From positions 1-64,000 of the forward strand of contig NZ_ATVM01000003.1 of NCBI RefSeq assembly GCF_000420725.1: a stretch of 64,000 nucleotides of DNA, written 5' to 3'. The notes below the pieces were generated by a model, which saw nothing but the letters and a program-made list of their open reading frames with translations, was not told the origin of the DNA and made no database searches. The stretch is from Marinococcus halotolerans DSM 16375. Lineage in GTDB: Bacteria; Bacillota; Bacilli; Bacillales; Marinococcaceae. Below are positions 8,321-17,648 of this stretch, in pieces (the stretch's first letter is position 1; each line of letters starts with the position of its first letter). Position numbers and translations under genes: made by a program.

Positions 8321-9535
8321 ATGAACTGGCTTGAAAAAGACCAGCACTATATAATGTCTACGTACCAGCGTCTTCCTATCGTGGTCGAAAAAGGGGAAGG
8401 CAATTACTTATACGACAGTGAACAAAACAAATACCTCGATTTATTTACCGGCCTGGCCGTAAATATTGTCGGTCATTCGCATCCATATTTGCTCAGTAAG
8501 CTAAAGGAACAGGCAGACCAGTTTCTGCATATTTCCAATATGTTTATTAACAAACCGGCGGTCCGCCTGGCGGAACGGTTAATTGAACTCAGTATCCCCG
8601 GAAAGGTGTTCTTTGCAAACTCCGGAGCGGAGGCCACTGAAGCAGCGGTCAAGCTTGTCCATAAGTGGGGAAGCAGCCGGGAAACGCCGAAAAAGGGAAT
8701 TGCTGTCCTGGAAAAAAGCTTTCACGGAAGGACGCTGGGCGTTATTCAGCTGACGCGCCAGCCCGGAATTTATCAGGATTTTCCGGCAGCGGACTATCCT
8801 GTGTATGAAGTGGGAGCAGAAAACCTGGTGGCCCTTGAAGAAGTGCTTAAGACGAAGCAGCCGGCAGCATTTCTATTCGAGCCGATTTTAGGCTCCGGCG
8901 GCATTCAGCCGGTCTCTCCTTCGTTTATGGAAGAAGCAAAAGCTCTCTGTGAAAAATACAATGTGCTGTTTATCGTAGATGAAATTCAGACTGGCATCGG
9001 GCGCACCGGAACATTTTTCGCCTACGAGCGGGCAAATATTATGCCGGATGTTATTTTGTTTGCTAAAGGCATTGGCGGAGGCCTGCCGCTTGGAGGAATG
9101 ATTGCAGGAGAGCAGGTGCAGGAAGTATTTCACCCGGGCGATCACGGCACAACCTTCGGGCCTTCCCCGCTCAGCGCTGCCATGGGAAATGCAGTGCTTG
9201 ACGTCCTGTATGATCAAAATGAATTGGAAAACGGACGTGAACGGGCCGAATACCTGTGGTCCCGTCTGGAAGAGTGGAAGAATAAAAGCGAGGGATTCGT
9301 GCAGGAAATCCGCGGGCTTGGCATGATGATCGGGGTGGTACTGGACGCAGACGCTTCATTTGTGAAAACACTGCAGGAGAGACTGCTTGCGAAAGGATTT
9401 ATGTTTAATATTACCCAGCAGCGCATTATCCGCCTCCTGCCCCCGCTGACCCTTGAGCGCGCTGAGGTGGACGCTTTTATTGAAAATCTTGCCGCAGAAA
9501 TGAACGCCTTAAAAGAAAGGAGCGTGCAGGAATGA
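8321..9535 (+). CDS. Class III aminotransferase of the dap operon (ArgD-like), probable N-acetyl-diaminopimelate aminotransferase
   Basis: A 404-residue PLP enzyme of the acetylornithine/succinyl-DAP aminotransferase family. Visible motifs are [15 protein letters not shown] (phosphate cup), SFHGRTLG, the [14 protein letters not shown] segment with the PLP-nitrogen Asp, and [16 protein letters not shown] with the Schiff-base Lys. Lying between dapH and dapL and overlapping dapL by four bases, it most likely makes N-acetyl-LL-2,6-diaminopimelate. B. subtilis uses the class I enzyme PatA for this step. An acetylornithine aminotransferase role cannot be excluded. Confidence 0.85.
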   Translation: MNWLEKDQHYIMSTYQRLPIVVEKGEGNYLYDSEQNKYLDLFTGLAVNIVGHSHPYLLSKLKEQADQFLHISNMFINKPAVRLAERLIELSIPGKVFFANSGAEATEAAVKLVHKWGSSRETPKKGIAVLEKSFHGRTLGVIQLTRQPGIYQDFPAADYPVYEVGAENLVALEEVLKTKQPAAFLFEPILGSGGIQPVSPSFMEEAKALCEKYNVLFIVDEIQTGIGRTGTFFAYERANIMPDVILFAKGIGGGLPLGGMIAGEQVQEVFHPGDHGTTFGPSPLSAAMGNAVLDVLYDQNELENGRERAEYLWSRLEEWKNKSEGFVQEIRGLGMMIGVVLDADASFVKTLQERLLAKGFMFNITQQRIIRLLPPLTLERAEVDAFIENLAAEMNALKERSVQE

Positions 9536-10650
9536 ACTCCACTGATTTAACGAGGTTCCGCCGTGACCTGCACCGCATCCCGGAGCCGGGATTCCAGGAA
9601 GTCAAAACGCAGCAGTATCTGCTTGAGGCGATTCGCGCCCTGCCTCAGGGACACCTGTCATATAAAACGTGGAAGACCGGTATTCTCGTTCGTATCGAAG
9701 GCTCTGACCCGGAAAAAACCGTCGGCTACCGAACGGATATGGACGGCCTGCCGGTCCCGGAGCAGTCCGGCCTGGATTTTCCTTCGGAGCATGAAGGAAT
9801 GATGCACGCCTGCGGGCACGACATGCACATGGCGATCGCGCTCGGCATACTGCAGAACCTTGCGGAGCACCGGCCGGTCCAAAATGTGGTGATGCTGTTT
9901 CAGCCGGCAGAAGAAGGACCCGGGGGGGCAGAACCGATGCTCAGGTCCGAGGAATTCAAAACATGGAAGCCGGACGAAATTTATGCGCTTCATATTGCTC
10001 CAGAGCACCCGGTGGGCACGATTGCGACAAAGCCGGGGGTACTGTTTGCCAATACCTCAGAATTGTTTATTAACCTTCGCGGCAAAGGTGGACACGCGGC
10101 ACGTCCCCACCAGACAGAGGATATGGTGGTGGCAGCGAGCCATTTTGTGACTCAGCTTCAGTCAATTGTAGCAAGAAACATTGATCCACTCGATCCGGCA
10201 GTCGTGACAATTGGTATGATTGAAGCAGGAACCAAGCAGAATATCATTGCAGAATCTGCCCGGGTGGAAGGGACAATCCGCACCTTTTCGATGGACAACA
10301 TGAAGCTGATTAAAGAAAGAATAACCGGAATGCTGAGAGGGATTGAAGCCTCCTTCCACTGTGAAACAGACGTGGACTGGGGAGCGAACTATTGCCAGGT
10401 GTATAATGATGAAACAAAAACAGCGGATCTGGCTGCGTTTGCAGAGAGCCACGGGCAGGCCAATTTTGTGGAGAGCCGGGAAGCAATGACTGGAGAAGAC
10501 TTTGGCTATTTTCTCCGGGACATCCCCGGGACGATGGTCTGGCTCGGGGTAGACACGCCGTACGGCCTGCATGACAACCGGATCAGCCCTTCTGAAAAAG
10601 CGATGGACACCGCGGTAGAGTTTTTCACTGATTTTCTGCACAGCAGGTAA
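9532..10650 (+). CDS. dapL: N-acetyldiaminopimelate deacetylase
   Basis: A 372-residue M20 family amidohydrolase that removes the acetyl group from N-acetyl-LL-diaminopimelate; it corresponds to B. subtilis YkuR. Metal-site motifs are visible: [32 protein letters not shown] and, near the C-terminus, MTGEDFGYF. The dimerisation domain begins around residue 180 ([10 protein letters not shown]). The ATG overlaps the aminotransferase stop (ATGA), implying translational coupling. Confidence 0.95.
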   Translation: MNSTDLTRFRRDLHRIPEPGFQEVKTQQYLLEAIRALPQGHLSYKTWKTGILVRIEGSDPEKTVGYRTDMDGLPVPEQSGLDFPSEHEGMMHACGHDMHMAIALGILQNLAEHRPVQNVVMLFQPAEEGPGGAEPMLRSEEFKTWKPDEIYALHIAPEHPVGTIATKPGVLFANTSELFINLRGKGGHAARPHQTEDMVVAASHFVTQLQSIVARNIDPLDPAVVTIGMIEAGTKQNIIAESARVEGTIRTFSMDNMKLIKERITGMLRGIEASFHCETDVDWGANYCQVYNDETKTADLAAFAESHGQANFVESREAMTGEDFGYFLRDIPGTMVWLGVDTPYGLHDNRISPSEKAMDTAVEFFTDFLHSR

Positions 10651-10657
10651 TAAAACG

Positions 10658-10699
10658 ATAAAAGACGGCGGGGCTCTAAAAGCCCCCGCCGTCTTTTAT
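10658..10699. terminator. Bidirectional terminator between dapL and ykuT
   Basis: AAAAGACGGCGGGGCT pairs with AGCCCCCGCCGTCTTTT (one bulge) around a short loop. A-rich and T-rich flanks serve the convergent genes on both sides. Confidence 0.9.
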
Positions 10700-10704
10700 T
10701 TGCT

Positions 10705-11535
10705 TTACGCTTCTTTACTGACGTTCACCTGATGCGGGTAAGGGATCTCGATATTATGAGCATCAAGGTCTTCTTTACAGGCTTTCAGCAGTTCCCGCTG
10801 CATAGCCCACTGCATCATGTTATCTGTTTTGGCGATAATACGAATAGTAACCTCCGAAGCGCCAAGGGCGTTTACTCCTACCACGTCGGGTCCTTCCTTG
10901 AAAACCCCCTGTTCCTCAGCCACCCGGTTGCAGGCCCCCTGAATGACGGCAATTGCTTTATCCATATTTTCCTCATAAGCAATACCGATATCGACGATTG
11001 CCTGCATGTTACCACGCGAATAGTTGCTAACAACACTGATTTCCCGGTTTGGTACGAAATGAAGCGTACCGTCAAAGCTTCGCACCTGAGTTGTGCGCAG
11101 TCCCACCTCTTCGACGATACCATCTATTCCGGCGATTGCAATGTAGTCTTCTACATCAATCTGCTTTTCGAGCAGAATAAAAAAGCCGGTAACAACGTCG
11201 CTCACAAGGCCCTGGGCCCCGAAACCAATCGCAAGCCCGACAATCCCGGCGCTGGCGATCAGCGGAGCGATGTCCAGATCAAACAAACCTAAAGTAATGG
11301 TAATTACGATAAATAACAAAATGTAGGTAAAGATGCTGATAGCGAGCCTCGAAAGGGTCTTAACCCTGCCCGGGTGCATATTCCGCTGCTTTTCCATGCG
11401 GTTAAAGGCGCGGTGGATAATTTTACTCCCGATGGCACGTACTATAATATAGCCGATGAGCACACCGATTAACTGCACAATTAAAATAATCGCAGCTGTC
11501 CAGAAAATTCCTTCATTAAATGATTCCATGTTCAA
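10705..11535 (-). CDS. ykuT: Mechanosensitive channel, MscS family (YkuT)
   Basis: A 276-residue MscS channel. Three N-terminal helices precede the pore helix (APLIASAGIVGLAIGFGAQGLVSDVV) and the beta-domain (GIDGIVEEVGLRTTQVRSFDGTLHFVPN). Its place beside dapHL and the peroxiredoxin is the B. subtilis ykuQ-R-(S)-T-U order, which supports the symbol. The start is probably TTG (GGGAG nine nt upstream); the following ATG two codons on is too far from that site. Role: emergency solute release on osmotic downshift. Confidence 0.9.
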   Translation of the reverse strand: MNMESFNEGIFWTAAIILIVQLIGVLIGYIIVRAIGSKIIHRAFNRMEKQRNMHPGRVKTLSRLAISIFTYILLFIVITITLGLFDLDIAPLIASAGIVGLAIGFGAQGLVSDVVTGFFILLEKQIDVEDYIAIAGIDGIVEEVGLRTTQVRSFDGTLHFVPNREISVVSNYSRGNMQAIVDIGIAYEENMDKAIAVIQGACNRVAEEQGVFKEGPDVVGVNALGASEVTIRIIAKTDNMMQWAMQRELLKACKEDLDAHNIEIPYPHQVNVSKEA

Positions 11536-11659
11536 CTTATAACACTCCCCAGCCTATAGTTTCCAATTTAACCCGATTAGTATAACATAACCGATTGTAC
11601 CAAAAAATATGTAATAGTTATGAATTAAACTGTCGCGAAAACAGGAGTAGAGCGTTGAA

Positions 11660-11688
11660 TTGACTTTAAAATTGGTGGTCCATATAAT
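11660..11688 (+). promoter_or_regulatory. Sigma-A type promoter of ykuU
   Basis: TTGACT at 11660-11665 and TATAAT at 11683-11688 are separated by 17 nt, with the start codon 44 nt further on. This is one of the best promoter matches in the window. Confidence 0.75.
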
Positions 11689-11732
11689 GAAGGATAGAAT
11701 GCAGGATCGTAATTACTAAAGGAGTGGAATGC

Positions 11733-12284
11733 ATGAGTGAAAAGCGTATGGTGGCAAAGCAGGCTCCGCGCTTCGAGATGGATGCCGTCATGCCGGACAC
11801 CTCGTTTGGCACGATCAGCCTTGAGCAAGTTATGAATGAAGATAAATGGACGGTGCTTTTTTTCTATCCAATGGATTTCACCCATATTTGTCCGACAGAA
11901 ATCACAACAATGAGTGACCATTACGGTGAGTTTGAAGAACTCGATACAGAAGTGATAGGCGTTTCGACAGATACCATCCATTCGCATAAAGCATGGATCA
12001 ATATGACACGGGAAGAGAATGGCCTTGAGCAGCTGAAATTTCCGCTTGCAGCTGATACAAATCACCGGGTCAGCCGGGATTACGGTGTGTTGATCGAAGA
12101 AGAGGGAGTAGCGCTGCGTGGTTTGTATATCATTAATCCGGACGGGGAACTGCAGTATTCGATGATTCATCACAACGATGTCGGACGCGACGTTGACGAG
12201 GTGCTTCGCGTACTGCAGGCTCTGCAGATGGGTGGAATGTGTCCGGCGAACTGGAAGCCGGGACAGGACACGCTGAACACCTGA
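11733..12284 (+). CDS. ykuU: 2-Cys peroxiredoxin YkuU
   Basis: A 183-residue thiol peroxidase of the AhpC/Prx1 group that reduces hydrogen peroxide and organic peroxides with thioredoxin. The peroxidatic Cys53 sits in FYPMDFTHICPTEI. The resolving Cys170 is near the C-terminus in GGMCPANW. AAAGGAG lies 8 nt before the start. It follows ykuT as in B. subtilis, where the thioredoxin-like YkuV comes next; no YkuV is present here. Confidence 0.92.
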   Translation: MSEKRMVAKQAPRFEMDAVMPDTSFGTISLEQVMNEDKWTVLFFYPMDFTHICPTEITTMSDHYGEFEELDTEVIGVSTDTIHSHKAWINMTREENGLEQLKFPLAADTNHRVSRDYGVLIEEEGVALRGLYIINPDGELQYSMIHHNDVGRDVDEVLRVLQALQMGGMCPANWKPGQDTLNT

Positions 12285-12355
12285 GCGCCCATTTTTCGGC
12301 CTGAAGAGGCCCGTCAAAAAAGCTGAAGGACTTGAGAAGAATAGGGGAGAACGGA

Positions 12356-13021
12356 ATGAAGAAACAGTTTGCAGTCATTGGTCTCGGCCGGTTCGGCGGA
12401 AGCATATGCAACGCGCTGGCCGACGAAGGAATGGATGTGCTTGCTATTGATTCCAATGAATACCGGGTCAATGAATTTGCCCAGGTTGTCGCTCAGGCGG
12501 TCATCGCGGATGGTATGGATGAAAAGGCGCTCCGTGGTCTTGGCATCCGTAATTTTGACAATGTCATTGTAGCTATCGGCGATAATATTCAGGCAAGCAT
12601 TATGACTACCATCGTGCTTGATGAAATTGGCGTCAAGCACATTACGGTAAAAGCACAAAATGACTATCACGAAAAAGTGCTGCGGCGCATCGGTGCTCAT
12701 GAAGTAATCCATCCGGAGCGCGATATTGGAGTAAGAGTAGCACACAGCATCGTCTCTAAAAGCGTGCTTGACTACCTGGAGCTTTCCGAGGATTACAGCA
12801 TCGTAGAACTCGAAGCCGGACAGCTGCTTGACGGAAAATCGCTGCTCGATTTAGATATACGTGAAACGTATCAATGTAACGTACTTGCCATTAAACGCGG
12901 GGAGGATGTACATGTGTCCCCGCGGCCGGAGGTAGATATCAGCGAGGGTGATATTCTGATTATCGTTGGCGCAGACGGAGATATTGCAAGACTCGAATCC
13001 CGGTGGATTGATGATAACTGA
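12356..13021 (+). CDS. ktrC: Potassium uptake regulatory subunit KtrC
   Basis: A 221-residue cytoplasmic RCK protein that gates a Ktr potassium channel. The N-terminal Rossmann domain begins FAVIGLGRFGGSICNALADEG with the dinucleotide-binding glycines and the acidic IDSNE after strand two. A C-terminal RCK_C (TrkA-C) domain runs from about residue 140; in B. subtilis KtrC this domain binds c-di-AMP. No membrane partner KtrD/KtrB is in the window. Length equals B. subtilis KtrC (YkqB), which also lies near rnjA. GGGGAG is 6 nt upstream of the ATG. Confidence 0.92.
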   Translation: MKKQFAVIGLGRFGGSICNALADEGMDVLAIDSNEYRVNEFAQVVAQAVIADGMDEKALRGLGIRNFDNVIVAIGDNIQASIMTTIVLDEIGVKHITVKAQNDYHEKVLRRIGAHEVIHPERDIGVRVAHSIVSKSVLDYLELSEDYSIVELEAGQLLDGKSLLDLDIRETYQCNVLAIKRGEDVHVSPRPEVDISEGDILIIVGADGDIARLESRWIDDN

Positions 13022-13032
13022 AAAACAATTTG

Positions 13033-13066
13033 GCCTTTTCGCATGAGAATGCGGAAGGGCTTTTTT
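13033..13066 (+). terminator. Terminator after ktrC
   Basis: GCCTTTTCGCAT pairs with ATGCGGAAGGGC (one G-T pair) around GAGA and runs into six T residues. Confidence 0.88.
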
Positions 13067-13135
13067 AGTTTTTCATTACGTACAAAGGGTAAATAAGGAT
13101 ATTGGCTGCATATATTATATTAGGAGGTGAGTCAG

Positions 13136-14329
13136 GTGCTGTTATATGCATCCCTGCTTGTGATACTGTTAGCCATCGGACTGATTGTTTATATATTTGA
13201 TGTGAAAAGCAATTATTTCCCGGTCCCGATGGTGCTTTTAATTATTGGACTCGGGCTCTCCTTTATTCCCGTGTTTAACAGGCTCGGTTTGAATCATGAT
13301 ATAATTTTTGATCTGCTGCTGCCGGCGATATTATTTGTGTCTGCCTACAGTTTCCCGATACGTTCATTAAAGAAAAACATCTGGCCAATTGCCACACTTG
13401 GAACGCTTGGTCTGATGGCGACCGTATTTTTAATGGCAGTACTTATATATCTTGTGGGCGGCCCCGCTGCCGGCCTGTCGTTCGTTGCAGCATTTTTAAT
13501 TGCTTCGATACTGACACCGACAGATCCGGTATCTGTGACAGCCATTCTCGAAAACGTATTCGGAGATTCGGATATTCCAAAAGTCGTGGAAGGGGAATCA
13601 ATGATCAATGACGGGACCAGCGTGGTATTGTTCGGGATTGCTTCCTCCATGTTTTTGTACAATGAATCCTTTTCCATCTTTTCGTTTCTGGGTGAATTTC
13701 TGCTGGTGTCGCTTGGCGGTGTGGCTGTCGGTATGACAGGCGGGTGGCTTGTTACAAAAGCGGTTCATATCATGCATAATCATGTGTATCAGGTGATGCT
13801 CAGTGTGATTCTTGCCTACGGCGGTTTTTATATTGCTGAAGGCCTGGGGGCCTCCGGTGTTTTAGCCACCGTGTCGGCAGGTATTATGCTCTCCCGCGCC
13901 TTCCAGAAATCTGAAAAGGAGGAGGAGCTTCACTCCTATTTGGATGGTTTTTGGAAAGTGGTGGAGCCGGCCGTATTGTCTCTGCTTTTTTTATTGATCG
14001 GTATTCAGTCAGCTGACTATCTTGCATTTGGACACTGGCTGCTCGCGATTGGAGTATTTATTATTTCGTTAATCGTCCGCTTCATTGTATTAGGCGGATT
14101 TCTAAAATTGTCCCCGCATATTAAAGAACGGTTTCAGTGGTCCTCTGTATTCATGATGACCTGGTCTGGGCTGAAAGGAACTGTTTCTGTGGCCCTGCTG
14201 CTGAGTATCGAAGTGCAGTCCAGTAGCAGTGCGGATCTCGTCGTTTCTCTAACGTTTGCAGCCATTCTGCTGTCCCTTGTTATTCAAAGCCTTGGGGTCT
14301 ACCCACTGGCCCAGAAATTTTCTTCCTGA
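13136..14329 (+). CDS. Cation:proton antiporter, CPA1 (NhaP-type)
   Basis: A 397-residue integral membrane protein with about 12 helices. The ion-binding core ASILTPTDPVSVTAIL carries the TDP motif, and EGESMINDGTSVVLF carries the ND motif. Both are characteristic of CPA1 Na+(K+)/H+ exchangers. The start is a GTG eight nt after AGGAGG; a GTG three codons upstream overlaps that site. It follows ktrC, suggesting joint control of monovalent cations and cytoplasmic pH, although a terminator separates them. There is no long C-terminal regulatory domain. Confidence 0.9.
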   Translation: MLLYASLLVILLAIGLIVYIFDVKSNYFPVPMVLLIIGLGLSFIPVFNRLGLNHDIIFDLLLPAILFVSAYSFPIRSLKKNIWPIATLGTLGLMATVFLMAVLIYLVGGPAAGLSFVAAFLIASILTPTDPVSVTAILENVFGDSDIPKVVEGESMINDGTSVVLFGIASSMFLYNESFSIFSFLGEFLLVSLGGVAVGMTGGWLVTKAVHIMHNHVYQVMLSVILAYGGFYIAEGLGASGVLATVSAGIMLSRAFQKSEKEEELHSYLDGFWKVVEPAVLSLLFLLIGIQSADYLAFGHWLLAIGVFIISLIVRFIVLGGFLKLSPHIKERFQWSSVFMMTWSGLKGTVSVALLLSIEVQSSSSADLVVSLTFAAILLSLVIQSLGVYPLAQKFSS

Positions 14330-14371
14330 GAGAGCCCGGATGTACGAGGTTACATGAAAAGCAGTACGCAT

Positions 14372-14412
14372 AAAACACACGCCCGGATAAATAAACCGGG
14401 CGTGTGTTTTAT
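14372..14412. terminator. Bidirectional terminator
   Basis: AAAACACACGCCCGG pairs perfectly with CCGGGCGTGTGTTTT around a short AT loop, between the convergent antiporter and OsmC genes. Confidence 0.92.
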
Positions 14413-14421
14413 GGTTTTTGA

Positions 14422-14859
14422 TTAAGCTTTGCTCCAGTCAGCATTCATTTCTACCCCGGCTGCGTGCAGAGTAGTAAATACCGGGCAGCGGGCATCAACC
14501 TTCTCCTGAAGTTCCTGAACGCGTTCATCGCTTTCAGATGTCTGTACTTTCGCTTTTACCGAAACTGTCTGAAAATAAGGACGGACATCAGGGTTGCCCA
14601 TCATGCCTTCTGAATCAATATTGCCGTTTACCTGAAATGAAATACCCTGGAGGTCGAAATCCATTTCCTTAGCCACGAAATTGGCGACGGCGTTCTCACA
14701 GCCTGCCAGAGAAGAGAGAAGAGCGGATAAAGGGTCCATGCCCTGATTATTTCCACCAAGGTTTTCGGGCTCATCGATCGTAATTTCATGAGTACCTGTG
14801 GAGAGGTCGGTCTGAAAGTTTTTAGCGTTTCCTTCTACGTTAAATTCCATATTAGCCAT
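14422..14859 (-). CDS. OsmC family peroxide-reductase-like protein
   Basis: A 145-residue OsmC/Ohr fold protein. The two catalytic cysteines are seen in SSLAGCENAVANF and VDARCPVFTTLHAAG, spaced as in the YhfA/OsmC subgroup. Such proteins reduce organic hydroperoxides with thiols. AAAGGAG is 8 nt from the ATG. The gene is transcribed alone. Confidence 0.88.
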   Translation of the reverse strand: MANMEFNVEGNAKNFQTDLSTGTHEITIDEPENLGGNNQGMDPLSALLSSLAGCENAVANFVAKEMDFDLQGISFQVNGNIDSEGMMGNPDVRPYFQTVSVKAKVQTSESDERVQELQEKVDARCPVFTTLHAAGVEMNADWSKA

Positions 14860-15006
14860 GTTTATTCACTCCTTTGGTTAGAACTACTACGCTATACCCG
14901 CGCCCCTATTAAGATAAACAATAGGGGCGTCGACCTCTAAGTTGCGTTTTTTCAGCTTTCGTTTAGGGAATGGGATAAAAAGCAAATTGTAAAGGAGAAA
15001 TCGATT

Positions 15007-15492
15007 ATGGCAAAGTACAGTAGAATTATTGCCCAGGCAGGATGCCACATCCATCATGCTGAGCCCGCTCAGGTATATGAAGCTTGGACCAATCCCGAGC
15101 TGATGAAAACGTGGATGTTTCCGTCAGGGGGAGACAAAGAAGCAGAGGCAGAGGCCGATGTATCAGAAGGCGGTGCATGGAGTGTGGTGAATGAAAGCCA
15201 GGAGGAAACGTACAGGGCGCACGGGACGTATTTAGAAATAAATCCGCCAGAACGAATCAAAAAAACGCTCGTTCGCAAAGAGACAGGCGGCCAGGACGAA
15301 AAAATCACAGTGGAAATTAATTCTATCTTAAATGGAAGCCAGTTAATTGTAACCCAGGACGTAGTTTTTCTTCATCATGAGCAGCTGGAAGGAAAAGTCG
15401 TGGAAGAGCATTTAAGGGAAGAAAGGCTCCGGACGGAAAAATACTGGCACGAAATGTTTTCCTTATTATCAAAACAACTTACACCTTCGTAA
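15007..15492 (+). CDS. SRPBCC (AHSA1-like) domain protein
   Basis: A 161-residue START/SRPBCC helix-grip fold protein of the AHSA1 type, recognised by AEPAQVYEAWTNPELMKTWMFP near the N-terminus, the strand ERIKKTLVRKE and the C-terminal helix beginning around residue 135. These bind hydrophobic ligands or act as Hsp90-activator-like proteins; no specific ligand can be deduced. AAAGGAG is well spaced. Confidence 0.8.
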   Translation: MAKYSRIIAQAGCHIHHAEPAQVYEAWTNPELMKTWMFPSGGDKEAEAEADVSEGGAWSVVNESQEETYRAHGTYLEINPPERIKKTLVRKETGGQDEKITVEINSILNGSQLIVTQDVVFLHHEQLEGKVVEEHLREERLRTEKYWHEMFSLLSKQLTPS

Positions 15493-15551
15493 GCGTATGA
15501 TATTATAAAAGTTGGGAGAATGTTTCCCTTACAGACTTAACGACGTATAGG

Positions 15552-16628
15552 ATGATGAAGAAAATGCAGAAAAAGATCGTATTTACCGGCGGCGGCTCCG
15601 CCGGTCATGTTACGCCAAATATTGCTGTGATTAATGAGCTTGATCAAAGTGATTGGGACATTTACTATGTTGGCTCAAAAGAAGGTATTGAAAAAGAGCT
15701 GATCGAGCGCAGAGGCATACGGTACCATTCTATCAGCTCCGGTAAACTGCGCCGTTACATAGACTGGCAGAACATTACTGATATTTTCCGTGTAGTGAAG
15801 GGCTGCCTCGAAGCACGTAAGTATTTAAAAAAGGTTAAACCGAATGTAGTGTTTTCCAAGGGCGGCTTTGTCACTGTACCAGTAATTATCGCGGCTAAAA
15901 CATTAAATATCCCTGTCATTATTCATGAAAGTGACATCACGCCGGGACTCGCCAATAGAATCGCCCAGCGGTTTGCGACAAAAATATTCACCTCATTTGA
16001 CGAAGCGACAGCTCATTTTCCTTCCGGAAAAGCAAAGGCTCTCGGCTCTCCAGTCCGGAAAGAAATCACGCGTGGAGATAAAAGAAAAGGCCTCGATTTT
16101 CTTCAGTTCGGGGACTCCCGGCCGGTACTTACCGTTATGGGAGGAAGCCTTGGCGCCAAAAAAATTAATGAAACGGTGCGGGCTGCGCTTCCGTGGCTTA
16201 CGGAGAAATATCAGGTGGTGCACCTTTGCGGTAAAGGCCATACAGATGAAAGTCTTGAAGACCAGCGGAACTACCGCCAGTTCGAATACGTCAATGAAGA
16301 ACTGCCGGATGTGCTCGCTGCCACAAATACAATCATTACCCGGGGCGGCTCCAATTCTATTTTTGAATTTCTGACGCTGCACCTGCCAATGCTGATTGTG
16401 CCGTTAACACGAGCACAAAGCAGGGGAGACCAGATCCTGAATGCTGAGTCATTTCAGGAGAAAGGGTATGCAGCCGTCCTCGAAGAAGAAAAGCTGACAG
16501 AAGAGACACTGCGTGAAGCCCTGCAGAACATTGAAGACAATCGAAACAATACCATCGCCCAGATGAAAACATACATGGCTGAAAATCCTTTGGATCTTAT
16601 TATTAAAGAGCTGTATGTCTACCATTAA
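15552..16628 (+). CDS. MurG-type UDP-N-acetylglucosamine transferase
   Basis: A 355-358 residue GT28 glycosyltransferase that would add GlcNAc to lipid I to make lipid II at the inner face of the membrane. FTGGGSAGHVTPNIAV (the GGTGGH-like loop with Ser for Thr), FSKGGFVTVPVIIAA, IHESDITPGLANR, MGGSLGAKKIN and TRGGSNSIFEF are all family motifs. It lies outside a division/cell-wall cluster, so it may be a second MurG, as some Bacillus species carry, or a relocated only copy. The ribosome site is weak and three in-frame ATGs (15552, 15555, 15564) compete. Confidence 0.85.
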   Translation: MMKKMQKKIVFTGGGSAGHVTPNIAVINELDQSDWDIYYVGSKEGIEKELIERRGIRYHSISSGKLRRYIDWQNITDIFRVVKGCLEARKYLKKVKPNVVFSKGGFVTVPVIIAAKTLNIPVIIHESDITPGLANRIAQRFATKIFTSFDEATAHFPSGKAKALGSPVRKEITRGDKRKGLDFLQFGDSRPVLTVMGGSLGAKKINETVRAALPWLTEKYQVVHLCGKGHTDESLEDQRNYRQFEYVNEELPDVLAATNTIITRGGSNSIFEFLTLHLPMLIVPLTRAQSRGDQILNAESFQEKGYAAVLEEEKLTEETLREALQNIEDNRNNTIAQMKTYMAENPLDLIIKELYVYH

Positions 16629-16631
16629 TTA

Positions 16632-16665
16632 AAAGCCCCCGGCAGCGCCGGAGGGCTTTTTTTAT
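16632..16665. terminator. Terminator between murG-like gene and binding protein
   Basis: AAAGCCCCCGGC pairs with GCCGGAGGGCTTT (one bulge) around an AGC loop and runs into a T-tract on the plus strand. The minus strand also has a short T-rich tail. Confidence 0.88.
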
Positions 16666-16682
16666 ATATGAAAGGCGGCGTA

Positions 16683-17627
16683 TTATTCAGTGAGTTCATC
16701 GGCGATTAAATCGATTTGTTCATTCACGGAAATGGGGTCGTACGGATAGTAGGTGTCGAAATCAAGGAAATAAAACTGATCATTCTGGACAGCCTCCAGA
16801 TTGGCCCAAATATCGGATTCCTGAATGTTTTCCCTGCTTTCACCCGTGTCTTCGGGATCATAGACAGTCATAAACATATGATCAGAGGAGTATTCCTCAA
16901 GCACCTCCATTGAAATTTCCTGCGCATTTTCTCCCATAACTTCCTCCTGAATTTTTTCAGGAGCGTTTAAATCAAGGGCGTTATAAATAGCCTGGCCGCC
17001 GCGACCGCCATTGGCACCGAAAACGTAAAGCTCGTCATTTTCGGTCAGTTCGTAAATTCCAAAGGTATCGTCTTCATCTATGGTTCCCTCAAGACGTTCT
17101 TTTGCATCCGCCGCAGTTTCCTCGATGGTTTCTTTAAAATCTTCAGCTTCTGTCTGATTATTAGTCAATTCCCCGAATGTATCGAGTGTTTCCTGAACAT
17201 CTGTATCCGGGTTGTATGGAATATGAACTGTTGGAGCGATTTCAGATAACTGTTCGTAATTGTCATCGTACATGACGACAATTAAATCGGGATCAAGCTC
17301 GAGTACTTCTTCAGGATCAACCGGGTCCCCGACATTTTTTGCGCCGTTCAGCTGTTCTTCAAGAAAAGGGTTGGAAAAAGCGTCGGGACCGGAACCGGAA
17401 ACATCTGCATCGACTGCAAGCAGTTCCCCGGCATAATAATCAGTTACGATTGTCTCAGGATCCGATGGGATCGAGACCTCGCCTTTTTCTGTTTCATATG
17501 TTCTGGTTTCCTCTTCGCTGTCTGTATTATCTGCAGAAGAGTTGTTTTCTCCACTGCTGCAGGAGGCGAGTATAGCAGCCCCAGCTGTAAAAATAGCCCA
17601 TCGTCCAATAAACTTATGTAAATGCAT
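16683..17627 (-). CDS. Iron-siderophore substrate-binding lipoprotein
   Basis: A 314-residue periplasmic-binding-type lipoprotein (FhuD/FecB-like, helical-backbone cluster A). A signal peptide ends in the lipobox LASC. An acidic Ser/Asp linker follows, then two lobes, with VLELDPDLIVVMYD at the end of lobe one. GGGGGG is 6 nt before the chosen ATG; the 20-residue upstream extension has no site. A near-consensus Fur box lies just upstream, supporting a role in ferric siderophore capture. No permease or ATPase gene adjoins, so it must work with a transporter encoded elsewhere. The mature protein is strongly acidic, as in halophiles. Confidence 0.88.
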   Translation of the reverse strand: MHLHKFIGRWAIFTAGAAILASCSSGENNSSADNTDSEEETRTYETEKGEVSIPSDPETIVTDYYAGELLAVDADVSGSGPDAFSNPFLEEQLNGAKNVGDPVDPEEVLELDPDLIVVMYDDNYEQLSEIAPTVHIPYNPDTDVQETLDTFGELTNNQTEAEDFKETIEETAADAKERLEGTIDEDDTFGIYELTENDELYVFGANGGRGGQAIYNALDLNAPEKIQEEVMGENAQEISMEVLEEYSSDHMFMTVYDPEDTGESRENIQESDIWANLEAVQNDQFYFLDFDTYYPYDPISVNEQIDLIADELTE

Positions 17628-17648
17628 CAGAATCCCCCCTGTATAAAT

